NCBI GenBank assembly: GCA_016719295.1
Contig: JADKAF010000001.1
Location: forward strand, 1,736,001-1,800,000
DNA length: 64,000 nt
From: Planctomycetota bacterium
GTDB taxonomy: Bacteria > Planctomycetota > UBA1135 > JADKAF01
Reading direction: 5' to 3'
In this document: in pieces, positions 43,429-52,089 of the stretch
How positions within the stretch are numbered: position 1 is the first letter of the stretch
How the letters are laid out: every line of letters starts with the position of its first letter
Notes under the pieces: model-generated
Told to the model about the DNA's origin: nothing
The model's input: only the letters and a program-made list of their open reading frames with translations
The model's database searches: none
Position numbers and translations under genes: made by a program

Positions 43429-43465
43429 CTCGACGCCGCAAGGGCGCTGCGCAGCGGCGAACGAG

Positions 43466-43510
43466 CGATGCACCGTTCCCAGCCTCGCAGCACTTCTTCC
43501 GCAGGCTGCT
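43466..43510 (+). repeat. Dispersed repeat, copy B (half element)
   Basis: 45 bp matching the left arm of copy A (21861-21905) when read on the minus strand, with four mismatches by hand count. It begins AGCAGCCTGCGGAAGAAGTG and ends at CATCG. The other arm is absent. It lies downstream of the amidase gene and before rmd, 57 nt after the amidase stop. Strand follows copy D as plus. Confidence 0.7.
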
Positions 43511-43529
43511 CGGCCGCGCGTCTCCGCGC

Positions 43530-44477
43530 TCAGCGCGCGAGCAGCGCCGCCTCGCGCGCCGCTTCGAGAATCTCGCCGAGCGAGGCGTCGAGCTCGATCT
43601 GCGGGGCCCAGCCCGTCGCCGCCGCGAGCTTCGCCGTAGAGCCGCAGACGCTGCGCTGCTCTCCCGCGCGCAGGCGGCGGGGATCCACGTGCACGTCGAT
43701 CGCGACGCGGGAGCGCGCGCGCAGCGCTTCCAGCAGGGCTCCGATCGCCACCGCGCGGCCCGAAGCCACGTTGTAGGTCTCCGTGGGCGCCGCGCCTTCG
43801 ATCAGCAGGCGATACGCGCGCACGACGTCGCGCACGTCGGTGAAGTCGCGCTCGACGGCGAGGTTCCCGACCTCGAGGCGCGGCGGACGCCGACCGAGCT
43901 CGATCTCGGCGATCTGCTGCGCGAACGATGGCACGGCGAAGAGCGCTGCCTGACCGGGGCCGATGTGGTTGAACGCGCGCGCGATGGAGATCGCGAGACC
44001 TTCCGCGCGGTAGTGCTCGGCGAGGCGTTCCGCGGCTAGCTTGGTCAGGCCGTAGAAGGAAGCGGGAGCGAGCGGCGAGCTCTCCGCGAGCGAGCCTTCG
44101 AGCGGAGCGTAGACATGGCTCGACGAGACGAGCAGGAAGCGCGCGTCCCTGGCCGTGTTGCGCAGCGCCTCCAGCAGGTGCAGCGTGCCGCTGGCGTTCA
44201 CCGCGTACGCGTGCGCGCGATCGCGCTCGACCTCGGGAACGAAGGTGATGGCGCCGAGATGCACGATGGCCTCGGGAGCGGCGCGCTCGACCGCGCGCTC
44301 GACCGCGGTGGCATCGAGGAGATCGAGCGCCTGCCATTCGACACGCGCATCGAGGGACGCACCCTCCCGCGGCGCGGCGCGATGGCGCGTCGCGACCACC
44401 TCGTGGCCCGCGTCGAGAAGCTCGCGCAGGAGGTGGCCGCCGACGAAGCCGGCGGCGCCCGTCACGAAGCAGCGCAT
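43530..44477 (-). CDS. rmd: GDP-6-deoxy-D-lyxo-4-hexulose reductase-like epimerase/dehydratase
   Basis: 315 aa extended SDR. CFVTGAAGFVGGHLLRELLD, HLGAITFVPEVERD, SSSHVYAPLEGSL, the Tyr-x3-Lys in FYGLTKLAAERL, and the Rmd-like RAFNHIGPGQAALFAVPSF. Rmd reduces the 4-keto product of Gmd to GDP-D-rhamnose. The gene begins 16 nt after gmd ends, so the two are one operon; this is the main reason for the name. A general 4-reductase/epimerase assignment cannot be excluded. Confidence 0.8.
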   Translation of the reverse strand: MRCFVTGAAGFVGGHLLRELLDAGHEVVATRHRAAPREGASLDARVEWQALDLLDATAVERAVERAAPEAIVHLGAITFVPEVERDRAHAYAVNASGTLHLLEALRNTARDARFLLVSSSHVYAPLEGSLAESSPLAPASFYGLTKLAAERLAEHYRAEGLAISIARAFNHIGPGQAALFAVPSFAQQIAEIELGRRPPRLEVGNLAVERDFTDVRDVVRAYRLLIEGAAPTETYNVASGRAVAIGALLEALRARSRVAIDVHVDPRRLRAGEQRSVCGSTAKLAAATGWAPQIELDASLGEILEAAREAALLAR

Positions 44478-44493
44478 GGGATCCTCCTCGCGC

Positions 44494-45459
44494 TCAGCGC
44501 TTCGCTCGATGCCGCGCGAGATCGGCGTCGACCATCATGCGCACGAGCCCTTGGAAATCGACCTCGGGCCGCCAACCGAGCTCGGCCTTGGCCTTCGAGG
44601 GATCCCCCACGAGCAGGTCGACCTCGGCGGGCCGGAAGTAGCGCGGATCGGTCACCGTGTGCTCGCGCCAATCGAGCCCCACGTGCTCGAACGCGACGCG
44701 GCAGAGCTCGGCCACGGAGTGCGTCTCGCCGGTCGCGATGACGTAGTCGCGCGGCTCGCCTGCCTGCAGCATCAGCCACATCGCCTTCACATAGTCGCCG
44801 GCGAAGCCCCAGTCGCGCTTCGCCTCGGTGTTGCCGATCGGCAGCTTCTCCAGCAGGCCCAGCTTGATGCGCGCCACGCAGTCCGTGACCTTGCGCGTCA
44901 CGAACTCGAGTCCGCGGCGCGGCGACTCGTGGTTGAAGAGGATGCCGCAGCAGGCGAACAGGCGGTAGGACTCGCGGTAGTTCACGGTGATCCAGTGCCC
45001 GTAGACCTTCGCGACTCCGTACGGGCTGCGCGGATAGAAGGGCGTGCTCTCGCGCTGCGGCACCTCCATCACCTTGCCGAACATCTCGCTGGAGGAGGCC
45101 TGATAGAAGCGCGCCTGCGGACGCACCTGGCGGATCGCTTCCAGCATGCGCGTGACGCCCGTCGCCGTGAATTCGGCGGTCAGCACGGGCTCCTGCCACG
45201 AGGTCGGTACGAAGCTCTGCGCCGCGAGGTTGTAGATCTCGTCCGGCTCGGACTCCTCGATCGCGCGCTGCAGCGAGCTCTGGTCGAGCAAGTCGCCGTG
45301 AAGCAGCGTCAGCCGGTCCTTCACATGCTCGATGCGCTCGTGCGTCTCCGTGCTCGAGCGCCGCACGAGCCCGTAGACCTCGTAGCCCTTGGCCAACAGG
45401 AACTCCGCGAGATACGAGCCGTCCTGGCCCGTGATGCCCGTGATCAGCGCCTTCTTCAT
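44494..45459 (-). CDS. gmd: GDP-mannose 4,6-dehydratase
   Basis: 321 aa from ATG 45459 with GGAGC upstream. KALITGITGQDGSYLAEFLL, LVRRSSTETHERIEH, YNLAAQSFVPTSWQEP, YQASSSEMFGKVMEVPQ (active Ser and Glu), PYGVAKVYGHWI (Tyr-x3-Lys) and LFNHESPRRGLEFVTRKVTD are diagnostic. It makes GDP-4-keto-6-deoxymannose, the substrate of the next gene. Divergent from the mannosyltransferase-like gene, with 236 nt between starts. Confidence 0.95.
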   Translation of the reverse strand: MKKALITGITGQDGSYLAEFLLAKGYEVYGLVRRSSTETHERIEHVKDRLTLLHGDLLDQSSLQRAIEESEPDEIYNLAAQSFVPTSWQEPVLTAEFTATGVTRMLEAIRQVRPQARFYQASSSEMFGKVMEVPQRESTPFYPRSPYGVAKVYGHWITVNYRESYRLFACCGILFNHESPRRGLEFVTRKVTDCVARIKLGLLEKLPIGNTEAKRDWGFAGDYVKAMWLMLQAGEPRDYVIATGETHSVAELCRVAFEHVGLDWREHTVTDPRYFRPAEVDLLVGDPSKAKAELGWRPEVDFQGLVRMMVDADLARHRAKR

Positions 45460-45524
45460 CGATGCTCCATGAACGCGGCTCAGCGGTGCGCACCGAGCCT
45501 TCGATCCCATCGGCCAGTTGGCTG

Positions 45525-45553
45525 TTGCGGTGCAGGCGAAGTCAAGTTCTATT
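45525..45553 (+). promoter_or_regulatory. Possible promoter for the DPM-synthase-like gene
   Basis: TTGCGG (45525-45530), a 17-nt spacer, and TCTATT (45548-45553), in the only AT-rich spot of the gmd-DPM gap. Weak match to the sigma-70 consensus. Confidence 0.25.
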
Positions 45554-45695
45554 TATCGCGCAAGCTCAGGCAACGCGCGGACGATCTCGAGGGCAGCGAA
45601 AGCGCGGCTCTCGGTCGCGGTCCTATCGATCGAAGGTCGGCGCGTGGGCCAGACGGCCTGCGCCAACGTATTCACAACAACTCGCGGAGGGTGCG

Positions 45696-46421
45696 ATGAG
45701 ACCGCTCATCGTCGTTCCGACCTATGACGAGGCCCAGAACGTCGAGCCGCTCGCGCGGGCGATCGTTCAGGCCGTTCCAGACGCCGACATCCTCTTCGTC
45801 GACGACAACTCTCCCGACGGCACAGGGGGGATCGTGCGCGAGCTCGGCGCGGCCGACGCGCGCATCCGATTGCTCGCCCGGCCCGGCAAGCTCGGACTGG
45901 GCACAGCCTATCTGGCGGGTTTTCGGCACGGCCTCGAGGGCGGCTACGACCAGATCGTGACCATGGATGCCGATTTCTCGCACGATCCGCGCTACCTGCC
46001 CGACTTGCTCGCGGGCCTCGAGGAGCGCGATCTGATGATCGGCTCGCGCTATGTGCGCGGTGGCGGCGTGCGGAACTGGGGCCTGCATCGCCGGGTGCTC
46101 TCGCGCTTCGCCAACTTCTACGCGCGAGCCTTGCTCGGCCTCCGCGTGCACGACTGCACGGCGGGGTTCCGAGCTTATCGGATCGAGGTACTGCGCAAGC
46201 TGCCGCTCGATCGCATCCGCTCCTCCGGCTACTCGTTCCTGGAGGAGCTGCTCTACCTCGCGCATCTCGCCGGATTCGAGATCGGCGAGACCCCGATCGT
46301 GTTCGAGGATCGCCGCGCCGGCAGCTCGAAGATCTCGCGCAAGGAGATCCTGCGGGCCGCCCTCACGGTGCTGCGTTTGCGCTTCGAGAAGCCGGCGGTC
46401 GCGCGGGATCGGAAGGCGTGA
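45696..46421 (+). CDS. Polyprenol-phosphate mannosyltransferase-like GT2
   Basis: 241 aa from ATG 45696, with GGAGGG (45686-45691). GT2 fold: PLIVVPTYDEAQNVEPLARA, ADILFVDDNSPDGTGG (nucleotide-sugar Asp pair), the DxD in VTMDADFSHDP, IGSRYVRGGG, HDCTAGFRAYRIEVL and SGYSFLEELLYLAHLAGFEI. Matches dolichol/polyprenol monophosphomannose synthases, which charge a lipid phosphate with mannose (or glucose) for periplasmic glycosylation. There is no membrane domain, as in the soluble type. The large membrane protein next to it could be a user of the lipid-linked sugar. Confidence 0.9.
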   Translation: MRPLIVVPTYDEAQNVEPLARAIVQAVPDADILFVDDNSPDGTGGIVRELGAADARIRLLARPGKLGLGTAYLAGFRHGLEGGYDQIVTMDADFSHDPRYLPDLLAGLEERDLMIGSRYVRGGGVRNWGLHRRVLSRFANFYARALLGLRVHDCTAGFRAYRIEVLRKLPLDRIRSSGYSFLEELLYLAHLAGFEIGETPIVFEDRRAGSSKISRKEILRAALTVLRLRFEKPAVARDRKA

Positions 46422-46486
46422 GCCGGGAATCCGATCCCGCCTTCCGCCCGCTTCGTCGACCTCACGCACTCGTCGGAGGAGCTCCT

Positions 46487-48274
46487 ATGATCGCCCTCTT
46501 GCGTGCCCTTCCGTTCCTGCTGCTTGCGCCTTTCGCGCTCGCATTCGTCGCGAGCTCCTGGCTCGGCATCCTCCGCGGTCGCTGGGAGCTCTTGAGCTTC
46601 GACCCCTGGCGCATCCACGACGCGTATTTCCGCATCGGGTCGCTGAGCGCCGTGCTCTACGACCAGAACGGGCATCGCCCGGTGATCCCGGGGCTCCTCT
46701 ACAAGCTCGACCTCCATTGTTTCGGAGCGACGAACCTCTTCCTCGTCGTCATCGGGCTCGCATCCATCACGGCGGGGCTAGCCGTGGCGTCCTGGCTCGT
46801 TTGGCAGGACCGCGAGATCGCGCGGCGCTCGCGCGCCGCGGCGATCGGGTTCCTCTGGATCGCGGTCTTCTGGCTGGGCAACAACCGCAACCTCGTGCAC
46901 GGGAACGAGGTGCCCTTCGTCGGCCTGCCCGTGCTCTTGATCGCCGTCGCGGGATGCGGCCTCCATCGGATCGTCCGGCCCGCGCCGGAAGGGCGAGCAG
47001 GTCCAGCGTGGGGACCGATCGCCGCGACCGCCGGAGCCTGCTGGGCAGCCAGCTTCTGCCACGGCGTAGGTCTCGGGCTCTCCCTCGCCGTCGTCGTCGC
47101 GGCTCTGATCTTGCGCGCGCCGCGGCGAGCGATCATCGCGCTCAGCGGCTCCGCGGCGGCGACCTTCGCGATCTACTTCTTCGTGCTCCCGCGCGCGCTC
47201 GGAGAGCGGCTGCCCCCCAATCAGCCGAGCTTCGCCATGCCCGGTCTGCTCTGGAACGCGCTGAACTGGCTCGGCGCGCCCATCGTGCACACGATCGCCA
47301 TGCCCGGCGAAGTGCACCCATGGTCACCGGAGGACCAGCGGAGCAGCGCCATCGCGCTCGGTGCCGTCACGGCTTCGATCGCCCTCGGGATGCTCGTCAT
47401 CAGCGCGCTGCGCCCCCGCCGCGCTTCGCCTTGCGAGCCATGGGCTTTGCTCTGCGTCCTGATCGGAGGCGGAATGGCGCTGCAAGTCGCGATCTTGCGG
47501 CAGCAGCACCTCGAGCTCTGGCCCCAGATCTTCCACGCGGGGCATTACCTGATCTGGATCTGCCTGCTCTGGTCCGGCCTCTTCGCGCTCGCCGCCGGCC
47601 GTTTGGGTCTTCCGCATTCCACGCCGCGAGTCCACGCGAAGCTGTGGATCCACGGGGCGCTCGCGTTGCTGCTGGGATGCGCCTTCGTGCCCACACAGCT
47701 CCGCGCGCCGGCGACCTTTCAGCACTTCAAGGTGCGGATCCTCGAAGCGAGCCTCGGAGTCGCCCTCGATGTAGAGGACCCGGTGGAGAGGAAGACCATC
47801 CTCTTCCATGACCTCGAGCTGATCCGCCGCGTGGCCGCGCATCTGCGAAGCCAAGAGCTGGCGATGTTCCGCTGGCCGGAATCCAAGCTGATCGGATCGC
47901 GCATCGAAGAGCAGAGCGACATCGCGGCACCGGAGCCCCTCCACGGGCGCGTCGATGCGGTCGAGCCCATCGCATCGCAAAGCTCCCGAGGAGCCCGCTT
48001 CCACGGATGGGCGATCCCGCGTACACCTTCGCGATCCGCCGTTCGCGTTCTCGCGGTCGCCCCCTCCGGCATCGTCGCGGGTGCCGCCCGCTTCACTCGG
48101 CCGCATCCGAAGCTGGCGGCCGCGCACCGCTTTCCCGATCAGGACGCGCTCATCGGCTTTCGCGGCTACATCAAGGACTACGATCCCGCCCTCGACTATC
48201 GATTCTTCGTGGTGCTCGAGGGCGAATCGATCCCCGTCGAGATCCGCGCACCGGCCCGTCCTCGAGCCCCGTGA
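46487..48274 (+). CDS. Large multi-span membrane protein, possibly a lipid-linked sugar transferase
   Basis: 595 aa from ATG 46487, chosen because GGAGGA (46475-46480) gives ideal spacing; a GTG at 46418 overlapping the DPM stop (GTGA) is the alternative. About ten to eleven hydrophobic helices occupy residues ~1-410, and a soluble C-terminal domain (~420-595) follows, beta-rich, with PHPKLAAAHRFPDQDALIGF. The first helix is followed by a loop with Asp/His (FDPWRIHDAYFRIG), a layout seen in GT-C glycosyltransferases. I cannot assign a family. It is likely an operon with the DPM-synthase-like gene, which fits a user of polyprenyl-phosphate-sugar. Confidence 0.6.
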   Translation: MIALLRALPFLLLAPFALAFVASSWLGILRGRWELLSFDPWRIHDAYFRIGSLSAVLYDQNGHRPVIPGLLYKLDLHCFGATNLFLVVIGLASITAGLAVASWLVWQDREIARRSRAAAIGFLWIAVFWLGNNRNLVHGNEVPFVGLPVLLIAVAGCGLHRIVRPAPEGRAGPAWGPIAATAGACWAASFCHGVGLGLSLAVVVAALILRAPRRAIIALSGSAAATFAIYFFVLPRALGERLPPNQPSFAMPGLLWNALNWLGAPIVHTIAMPGEVHPWSPEDQRSSAIALGAVTASIALGMLVISALRPRRASPCEPWALLCVLIGGGMALQVAILRQQHLELWPQIFHAGHYLIWICLLWSGLFALAAGRLGLPHSTPRVHAKLWIHGALALLLGCAFVPTQLRAPATFQHFKVRILEASLGVALDVEDPVERKTILFHDLELIRRVAAHLRSQELAMFRWPESKLIGSRIEEQSDIAAPEPLHGRVDAVEPIASQSSRGARFHGWAIPRTPSRSAVRVLAVAPSGIVAGAARFTRPHPKLAAAHRFPDQDALIGFRGYIKDYDPALDYRFFVVLEGESIPVEIRAPARPRAP

Positions 48275-48622
48275 GCGGTGGCGGTCGTCGCGCCTCGTAG
48301 CTTCCGCGGCGAACGGAGGAGCACCGAGGCGTGATCCCGCGAGTCCCTGCTGCGGCAGACGTAGATCTCGTGCTGCCGCGGCGTGGCCCAGCTTCGGGCT
48401 CCTCGGCAGGGCATCACCTCGTCTCCAGCACCGAGCATCGCACTTCTCCGAGGACGATGCGGGCGCTGACGAGCGAAGCTCCGATGGGTCGCGAGGGCAG
48501 GAACGCCTGGCGCAGCACCTGTCGTCGAAACGGCGAGAGCCAACGACCTGCTTGCCTGTCCCACCCCGCCGACGGAGCGAGAGCTGCGCTCCGACTCGCT
48601 CGTCGCTGGTGACGGGGCCAGG
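48275..48622. other. Intergenic region, 348 nt, between convergent genes
   Basis: No frame in this stretch resembles a known protein or has a good start site, and I see no tRNA, strong hairpin or repeat copy. Confidence 0.4.
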
Positions 48623-49439
48623 CTAGGAGCTGGTCGATGCCAGCAGCAGGGCGACGACTCCGGCCACAGCGCAGTAGGCCCCGAACCAAGCGAGCGATCC
48701 TCGGCGCAGGACGAGCAAGAGCCCGCGCCACGCGAGGAGGCCCGACAGCCCGGCGAGGAGGACGCCCAGCAGGAGCTCTCCGGTCGAGAGCCCGATCGGC
48801 GCGCTCCCGTCGAGCACGTGGCGGCCTTCGAGCAGCACGGCGCCGCCGTCGTGGGCACCAGGCAGGAACGAAGCGCGCCGCGCTCACGGCGCGCAGGCCG
48901 AGCAGGAGTCCGGCGGCGATGGTCCAGCCCGATCGCGACGCGCCGGGGAGCAGCGCGATGCATTGCGCGAGCCCGATGAGCAGGGCCATGCGCAGCGTGA
49001 CCTCTTCGCGCTCGCCCCCGCCGCGCCGCCCGGAGTAGCCGAGCCACAGCGAGGAGCCGAGGAGCGCAAGACCGACGGGGCCCACGGTCTCGAAGCTCTC
49101 CGCGATCCAGTCCTTCGCGGAGAGGCCGACGACGGCCGCCGGCAGCGTCCCGACGAAGACCGCCGCGAGCAAGCGCTCCGACTCCGAGAGCTCGCGTCCG
49201 CGCCACCAAGTTCCCGGGAGGCGGAACGCCGCGAGGATCAGCGCGATCACGTCCTTGCGGTAGATCGCGAGCACCGCGATCAACGTGCCGGCGTGCAGCG
49301 CGATGTCGAGCACCAGGCCGTTCTCGAGCTGGACGCCGAGCAGAGCGCGCGCGAGGACGAGGTGACCGCTAGAGGAGATCGGCAGGAACTCCGTGAGCCC
49401 CTGGACGATGGCGAGGAAGCAGAGTTGAAGAAGGGTCAT
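48623..49439 (-). CDS. uppP: Undecaprenyl-diphosphatase, frameshifted near 48866-48873
   Basis: Start MTLLQLCFLAIVQGLTEFLP at 49439. The BacA/UppP motifs are intact in the first part: EFLPISSSGHLVLARALLG, FRLPGTWW and LLPGASRSGWTIAAG. After AARF the reading frame is lost; the C-terminal part (SFLPGAHDGGAVLLEGRH, LLLGVLLAGLSGLLAWRGLL) continues in the next frame to the stop at 48623. Adding two bases (or removing one) at about 48870 restores 272 aa, the E. coli length being 273. UppP recycles the lipid carrier used by this polysaccharide and by peptidoglycan. Real loss would need another UppP; an assembly error is also possible. Confidence 0.8.
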
Positions 49440-49598
49440 CGCGGTCTCGGCGCGGCTCGCGCCGCAAGAGGGCGGAGAGTCTAGGACCGGCATCCAGCGA
49501 TCGCCAGCGACTCGTCGCGCCGAGCGCGGGAAGCGCCGTACACTGGCAGCCCCGCCGCGGGCTCCGCGGCCCCACCCGCCGCTCGAGTGCCTCTGCCG

Positions 49599-50180
49599 AT
49601 GGCTGATCCCACGCCGCATCCGGAGCTCGTCACGCAGCTCCTCGAGGGCTGTGCGCGCGGCGAGGAGCAGGCCTTCGAGCAGCTCCTGCCGGTGGTGTAC
49701 GACGAGTTGCATCGCCTGGCCAGACGCCAGCTCCGCCGCGAGCGATCCGATCACACGCTGCAGACCACGGCCCTCGTGCACGAGGCGTGGATGAAGCTCA
49801 TCGGTCAGGAGCAGCGCGCGTGGGCGAACCGCCATCACTTCCTCTCGATCGCGGCGCTGGCGATGCGCCGCGTGCTGCTGAAGCATGCCGCGCGTAAGAA
49901 GGCGCAGAAGCGCGGGGGCGACCTCGCCCGCGGCGAATGGGACGACGCGCTCGCGCTCTACGAGGAGCGCGCCGGAGACCTCGTCGCGCTCGACGAGTCG
50001 CTCCAGCGCCTGGAGGCCCTCGATGCCGAAGCAGCGAAGGTGATCGAGCTGCGCTTCTTCGGCGGCATGCTGGTGCCCGAGGTCGCGGCCGCGCTCGGGA
50101 TCTCCGAGCGCACCGTCGAGCGCCGCTGGCGCATGGCCCGCGCCTGGCTGAAGAAAGACCTCGGAGGCGAGAGCCCCTAG
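49599..50180 (+). CDS. ECF sigma factor, TIGR02999-like
   Basis: 193 aa from ATG 49599 (GTG 49587 also in frame). Region 2: FEQLLPVVYDELHRLARRQL, LQTTALVHEAWMKLI, WANRHHFLSIAALAMRRVL. Region 4: DAEAAKVIELRFFGGMLVPE, VAAALGISERTVERRWRMAR. The short RpoE-like sigma factors of this type are abundant in Planctomycetota and Acidobacteriota and usually sit beside a Ser/Thr protein kinase; none is here. Ends with TAG directly abutting repeat copy C. Confidence 0.92.
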   Translation: MADPTPHPELVTQLLEGCARGEEQAFEQLLPVVYDELHRLARRQLRRERSDHTLQTTALVHEAWMKLIGQEQRAWANRHHFLSIAALAMRRVLLKHAARKKAQKRGGDLARGEWDDALALYEERAGDLVALDESLQRLEALDAEAAKVIELRFFGGMLVPEVAAALGISERTVERRWRMARAWLKKDLGGESP

Positions 50181-50227
50181 GAGCCTGCGGAAGGAGTCCT
50201 TCGGGCTGGCGAACGCGCCTCGGTCGC
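50179..50227 (+). repeat. Dispersed repeat, copy C (half element)
   Basis: About 49 bp matching the left arm of copy D (AGCAGCTTG... through AACGCGCCTCGGTC) with roughly seven or eight differences by hand. It follows CTAG (50177-50180), whose TAG is the sigma-factor stop. The right arm is missing. Confidence 0.65.
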
Positions 50228-50235
50228 CAGCCCGA
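50201..50235 (+). terminator. Hairpin terminator formed from repeat copy C
   Basis: Perfect 12-bp inverted repeat TCGGGCTGGCGA / TCGCCAGCCCGA (50201-50212 and 50224-50235) with an 11-nt loop, 20 nt after the sigma-factor stop. There is no T-run behind it. Confidence 0.5.
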
Positions 50236-50370
50236 GAGAGCTCATCGCCAGACCGCTCTGGACTCGAGGGAGCGCTCGCACCCCCTCCTTGCGAGGAGGG
50301 CGCCTCGCGTGCATGGGCCTCGGCGGTCGATAAGAATGCGCAACCTCCGCGCAGCAGAGATCCCGCCCTG

Positions 50371-51555
50371 ATGCCGTTCTCGGCACCGTCCACGAGCGTT
50401 CCGTCCCGTCCGTCCTCCGCGAGACCTTCTCCGGGGCGACGCACGGGCGCAGCTCCGACCGGGTATCTCGCGACGCTCGATGGCTGGCGCGCGGTGGCGA
50501 TTCTGCTGGTGCTCCTCGCACACATGCGCTTCCGCCTCTTCAGCGCGGGCGGGCTCTATCCGCAGGCGACGCTGGAGGCGATCTGCGAGCAAGGCGTGAT
50601 CGGCGTGCCGATCTTCTTCGGCATCAGCGGGCTCCTCATCTGCTCGCGCCTGCTCGAAGAGCGGCGCCTGCGCGGCGAGATCGACCTGCGCGGGTTCTAC
50701 CTGCGCCGCGTCTTCCGCATCCTGCCGCCCTACTTCCTGCTGCTCGCGACGATCGCCGGCCTCGGCGCCTATCAAGGAGTTCGCATCGCCTGGAGCGACC
50801 TCCAGGCCTGCCTCGGCTTCTATCGGAACTACATCCCCGGCGAGAACGCCGCTTCCTGGTACACGGCGCACTTCTGGTCGCTCGCAGTCGAAGAGCATTT
50901 CTACGTGCTGCTCCCCACGCTGCTGGTGGCCTGCGTGACGGCGCGACGCACGGCGTACGCGCTGCTCGGCATCGCCTTCGCGGTCATCACCTGGCGTGCG
51001 ATGGCGAATCGCTTCACCTTCGTTTCGCCAGACTTCCTCTTCCTCACCTACCGCACCGATATCCGCATCGACGGACTGCTGCTCGGCGCCTTGGCTGCTC
51101 TCGCGCTCGAGGCCAGCGTCTGGCGCGAGCGCTGCCAGCGCGCGCTCACGCCCATCGTCGTCGCGTCCGGCCTGCTGCTGCTCGCGCTCGCGCCCTGGCT
51201 GCGTCTCCCATCGCTGCCGACGCTGACCGCCGTGGTCGTGCCGCTGCTCCTGCTCGGCACCTTGCTCTACCCGAGCTCCCGTCTCGGTCGACTGCTCGAG
51301 CTCGCGCCGCTGCGCTGGATCGGGCGCATGTCCTACAGCCTCTATCTCTGGCAGCAGATCTTCTTCACGCCCATCCATCAGCCGCTGACCGACATCCCGA
51401 TGCCGGCCCTGCTGCCCGACGCCCTACTGACGTGGCCGGGGAATCTGATCGGTCTCCTCGCCTGCGCCACCGCCAGCTACTACGTCGTCGAGCGCCCTCT
51501 CACCCGCCTCGGCCGGCGGCTCGCCGAGCCGGCCACCGAGGGGCGCGCGCCGTAG
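50371..51555 (+). CDS. Acyltransferase family 3 (OafA/YrhL-like) membrane protein
   Basis: 394 aa. GYLATLDGWRAVAILLVLLAHMRF (first helix with catalytic His), IGVPIFFGISGLLICSRLL, FYLRRVFRILPPYFLLL (R-x10-R region), and TAHFWSLAVEEHFYVLLP all match acyltransferase 3 proteins, which O-acetylate surface sugars or peptidoglycan. About ten helices. Start ATG 50371 is taken as the first in frame. A Pro/Ser/Arg-rich N-terminus of ~30 residues precedes the first helix. Fits modification of the local polysaccharides. Confidence 0.88.
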   Translation: MPFSAPSTSVPSRPSSARPSPGRRTGAAPTGYLATLDGWRAVAILLVLLAHMRFRLFSAGGLYPQATLEAICEQGVIGVPIFFGISGLLICSRLLEERRLRGEIDLRGFYLRRVFRILPPYFLLLATIAGLGAYQGVRIAWSDLQACLGFYRNYIPGENAASWYTAHFWSLAVEEHFYVLLPTLLVACVTARRTAYALLGIAFAVITWRAMANRFTFVSPDFLFLTYRTDIRIDGLLLGALAALALEASVWRERCQRALTPIVVASGLLLLALAPWLRLPSLPTLTAVVVPLLLLGTLLYPSSRLGRLLELAPLRWIGRMSYSLYLWQQIFFTPIHQPLTDIPMPALLPDALLTWPGNLIGLLACATASYYVVERPLTRLGRRLAEPATEGRAP

Positions 51556-51682
51556 CCGCTCTAGCTCGTTCGCGTGCGCCGCGAGGACGAGAAGCCCGCG
51601 GGGGAAGCGGTCGCGAGCGCGGCCGTGGAACCGGGCACGTCCACGAAAGGAACGGCCGCTGAACGTGCGACAGCGCCACGAC

Positions 51683-51789
51683 GCGTCCCGCGGGGCTGGG
51701 AAATAGTGCGTCCCGCGGGGCTGAGAAACGACGCGTCCCGCGGGGCTCGATCTGCCACCGCGGGACGGGAACCGCCACCGCGGGACGGG
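51683..51789. repeat. Short repeat array beside the tRNA gene
   Basis: GCGTCCCGCGGGGCT occurs three times at 25-bp spacing (51683, 51708, 51733). CCACCGCGGGACGGG follows twice at 20-bp spacing (51755, 51775). The CGTCCCGCGG of the first set and CCGCGGGACG of the second are reverse complements, so the array can fold into several alternative hairpins. No gene lies in 51556-51825. Confidence 0.8.
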
Positions 51790-51825
51790 CGGGACACGAT
51801 GGATCTTCGGGCCCCGAGAGTGAAA

Positions 51826-51899
51826 TGGGCGATGTAGGGCTCGAACCTTCGACCCCCAGCTTGTCGAGCTGGTGCTCTAGCCAACTGAGCTAATCGCCC
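51826..51899 (-). tRNA. tRNA-Val (anticodon GAC) with atypical C33
   Basis: 74 nt on the minus strand: acceptor GGGCGAT/ATCGCCC, D arm GCTC/GAGC, anticodon stem CCAGC/GCTGG, loop TCGACAA (anticodon GAC), variable GGGTC and T loop TTCGAGC, discriminator A. CCA is not encoded. Two oddities: position 33 is C instead of the near-universal U, and the T stem GAAGG/CCTAC has one A-A mismatch. A likely promoter is at 51916-51943. It could be a functional valine tRNA with unusual bases, a decaying copy or carry an assembly error. Confidence 0.85.
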
Positions 51900-51915
51900 G
51901 GACTTCGAGGCGCGG

Positions 51916-51943
51916 ATTCTAGGACCTCGACCTCGATCTGCAA
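51916..51943 (-). promoter_or_regulatory. Promoter of the tRNA-Val gene
   Basis: Minus strand: TTGCAG (51943-51938), 16-nt spacer, TAGAAT (51921-51916; five of six consensus bases), about 17 nt before the tRNA 5' end. Confidence 0.5.
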
Positions 51944-52089
51944 GCGGACGCAGGGAAATCGCTCTCCCTCCGCAACTCGCAGCCGCCCCGGTCCGGTCGT
52001 ATAAGGCGGTCGACCGCGGTTCCGCTTCGCCGAGCCGGAGAGGCGGGGGCGCGGCCAGGTCGCCACGGACCTCCACCCCGAATCCCTCC

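Noticed and set aside
51683..51789. Possible CRISPR array
   Set aside because: Repeat spacing is only 20-25 bp with no spacer-length sequence, there are only five units in two orientations, and no cas genes are in the window.
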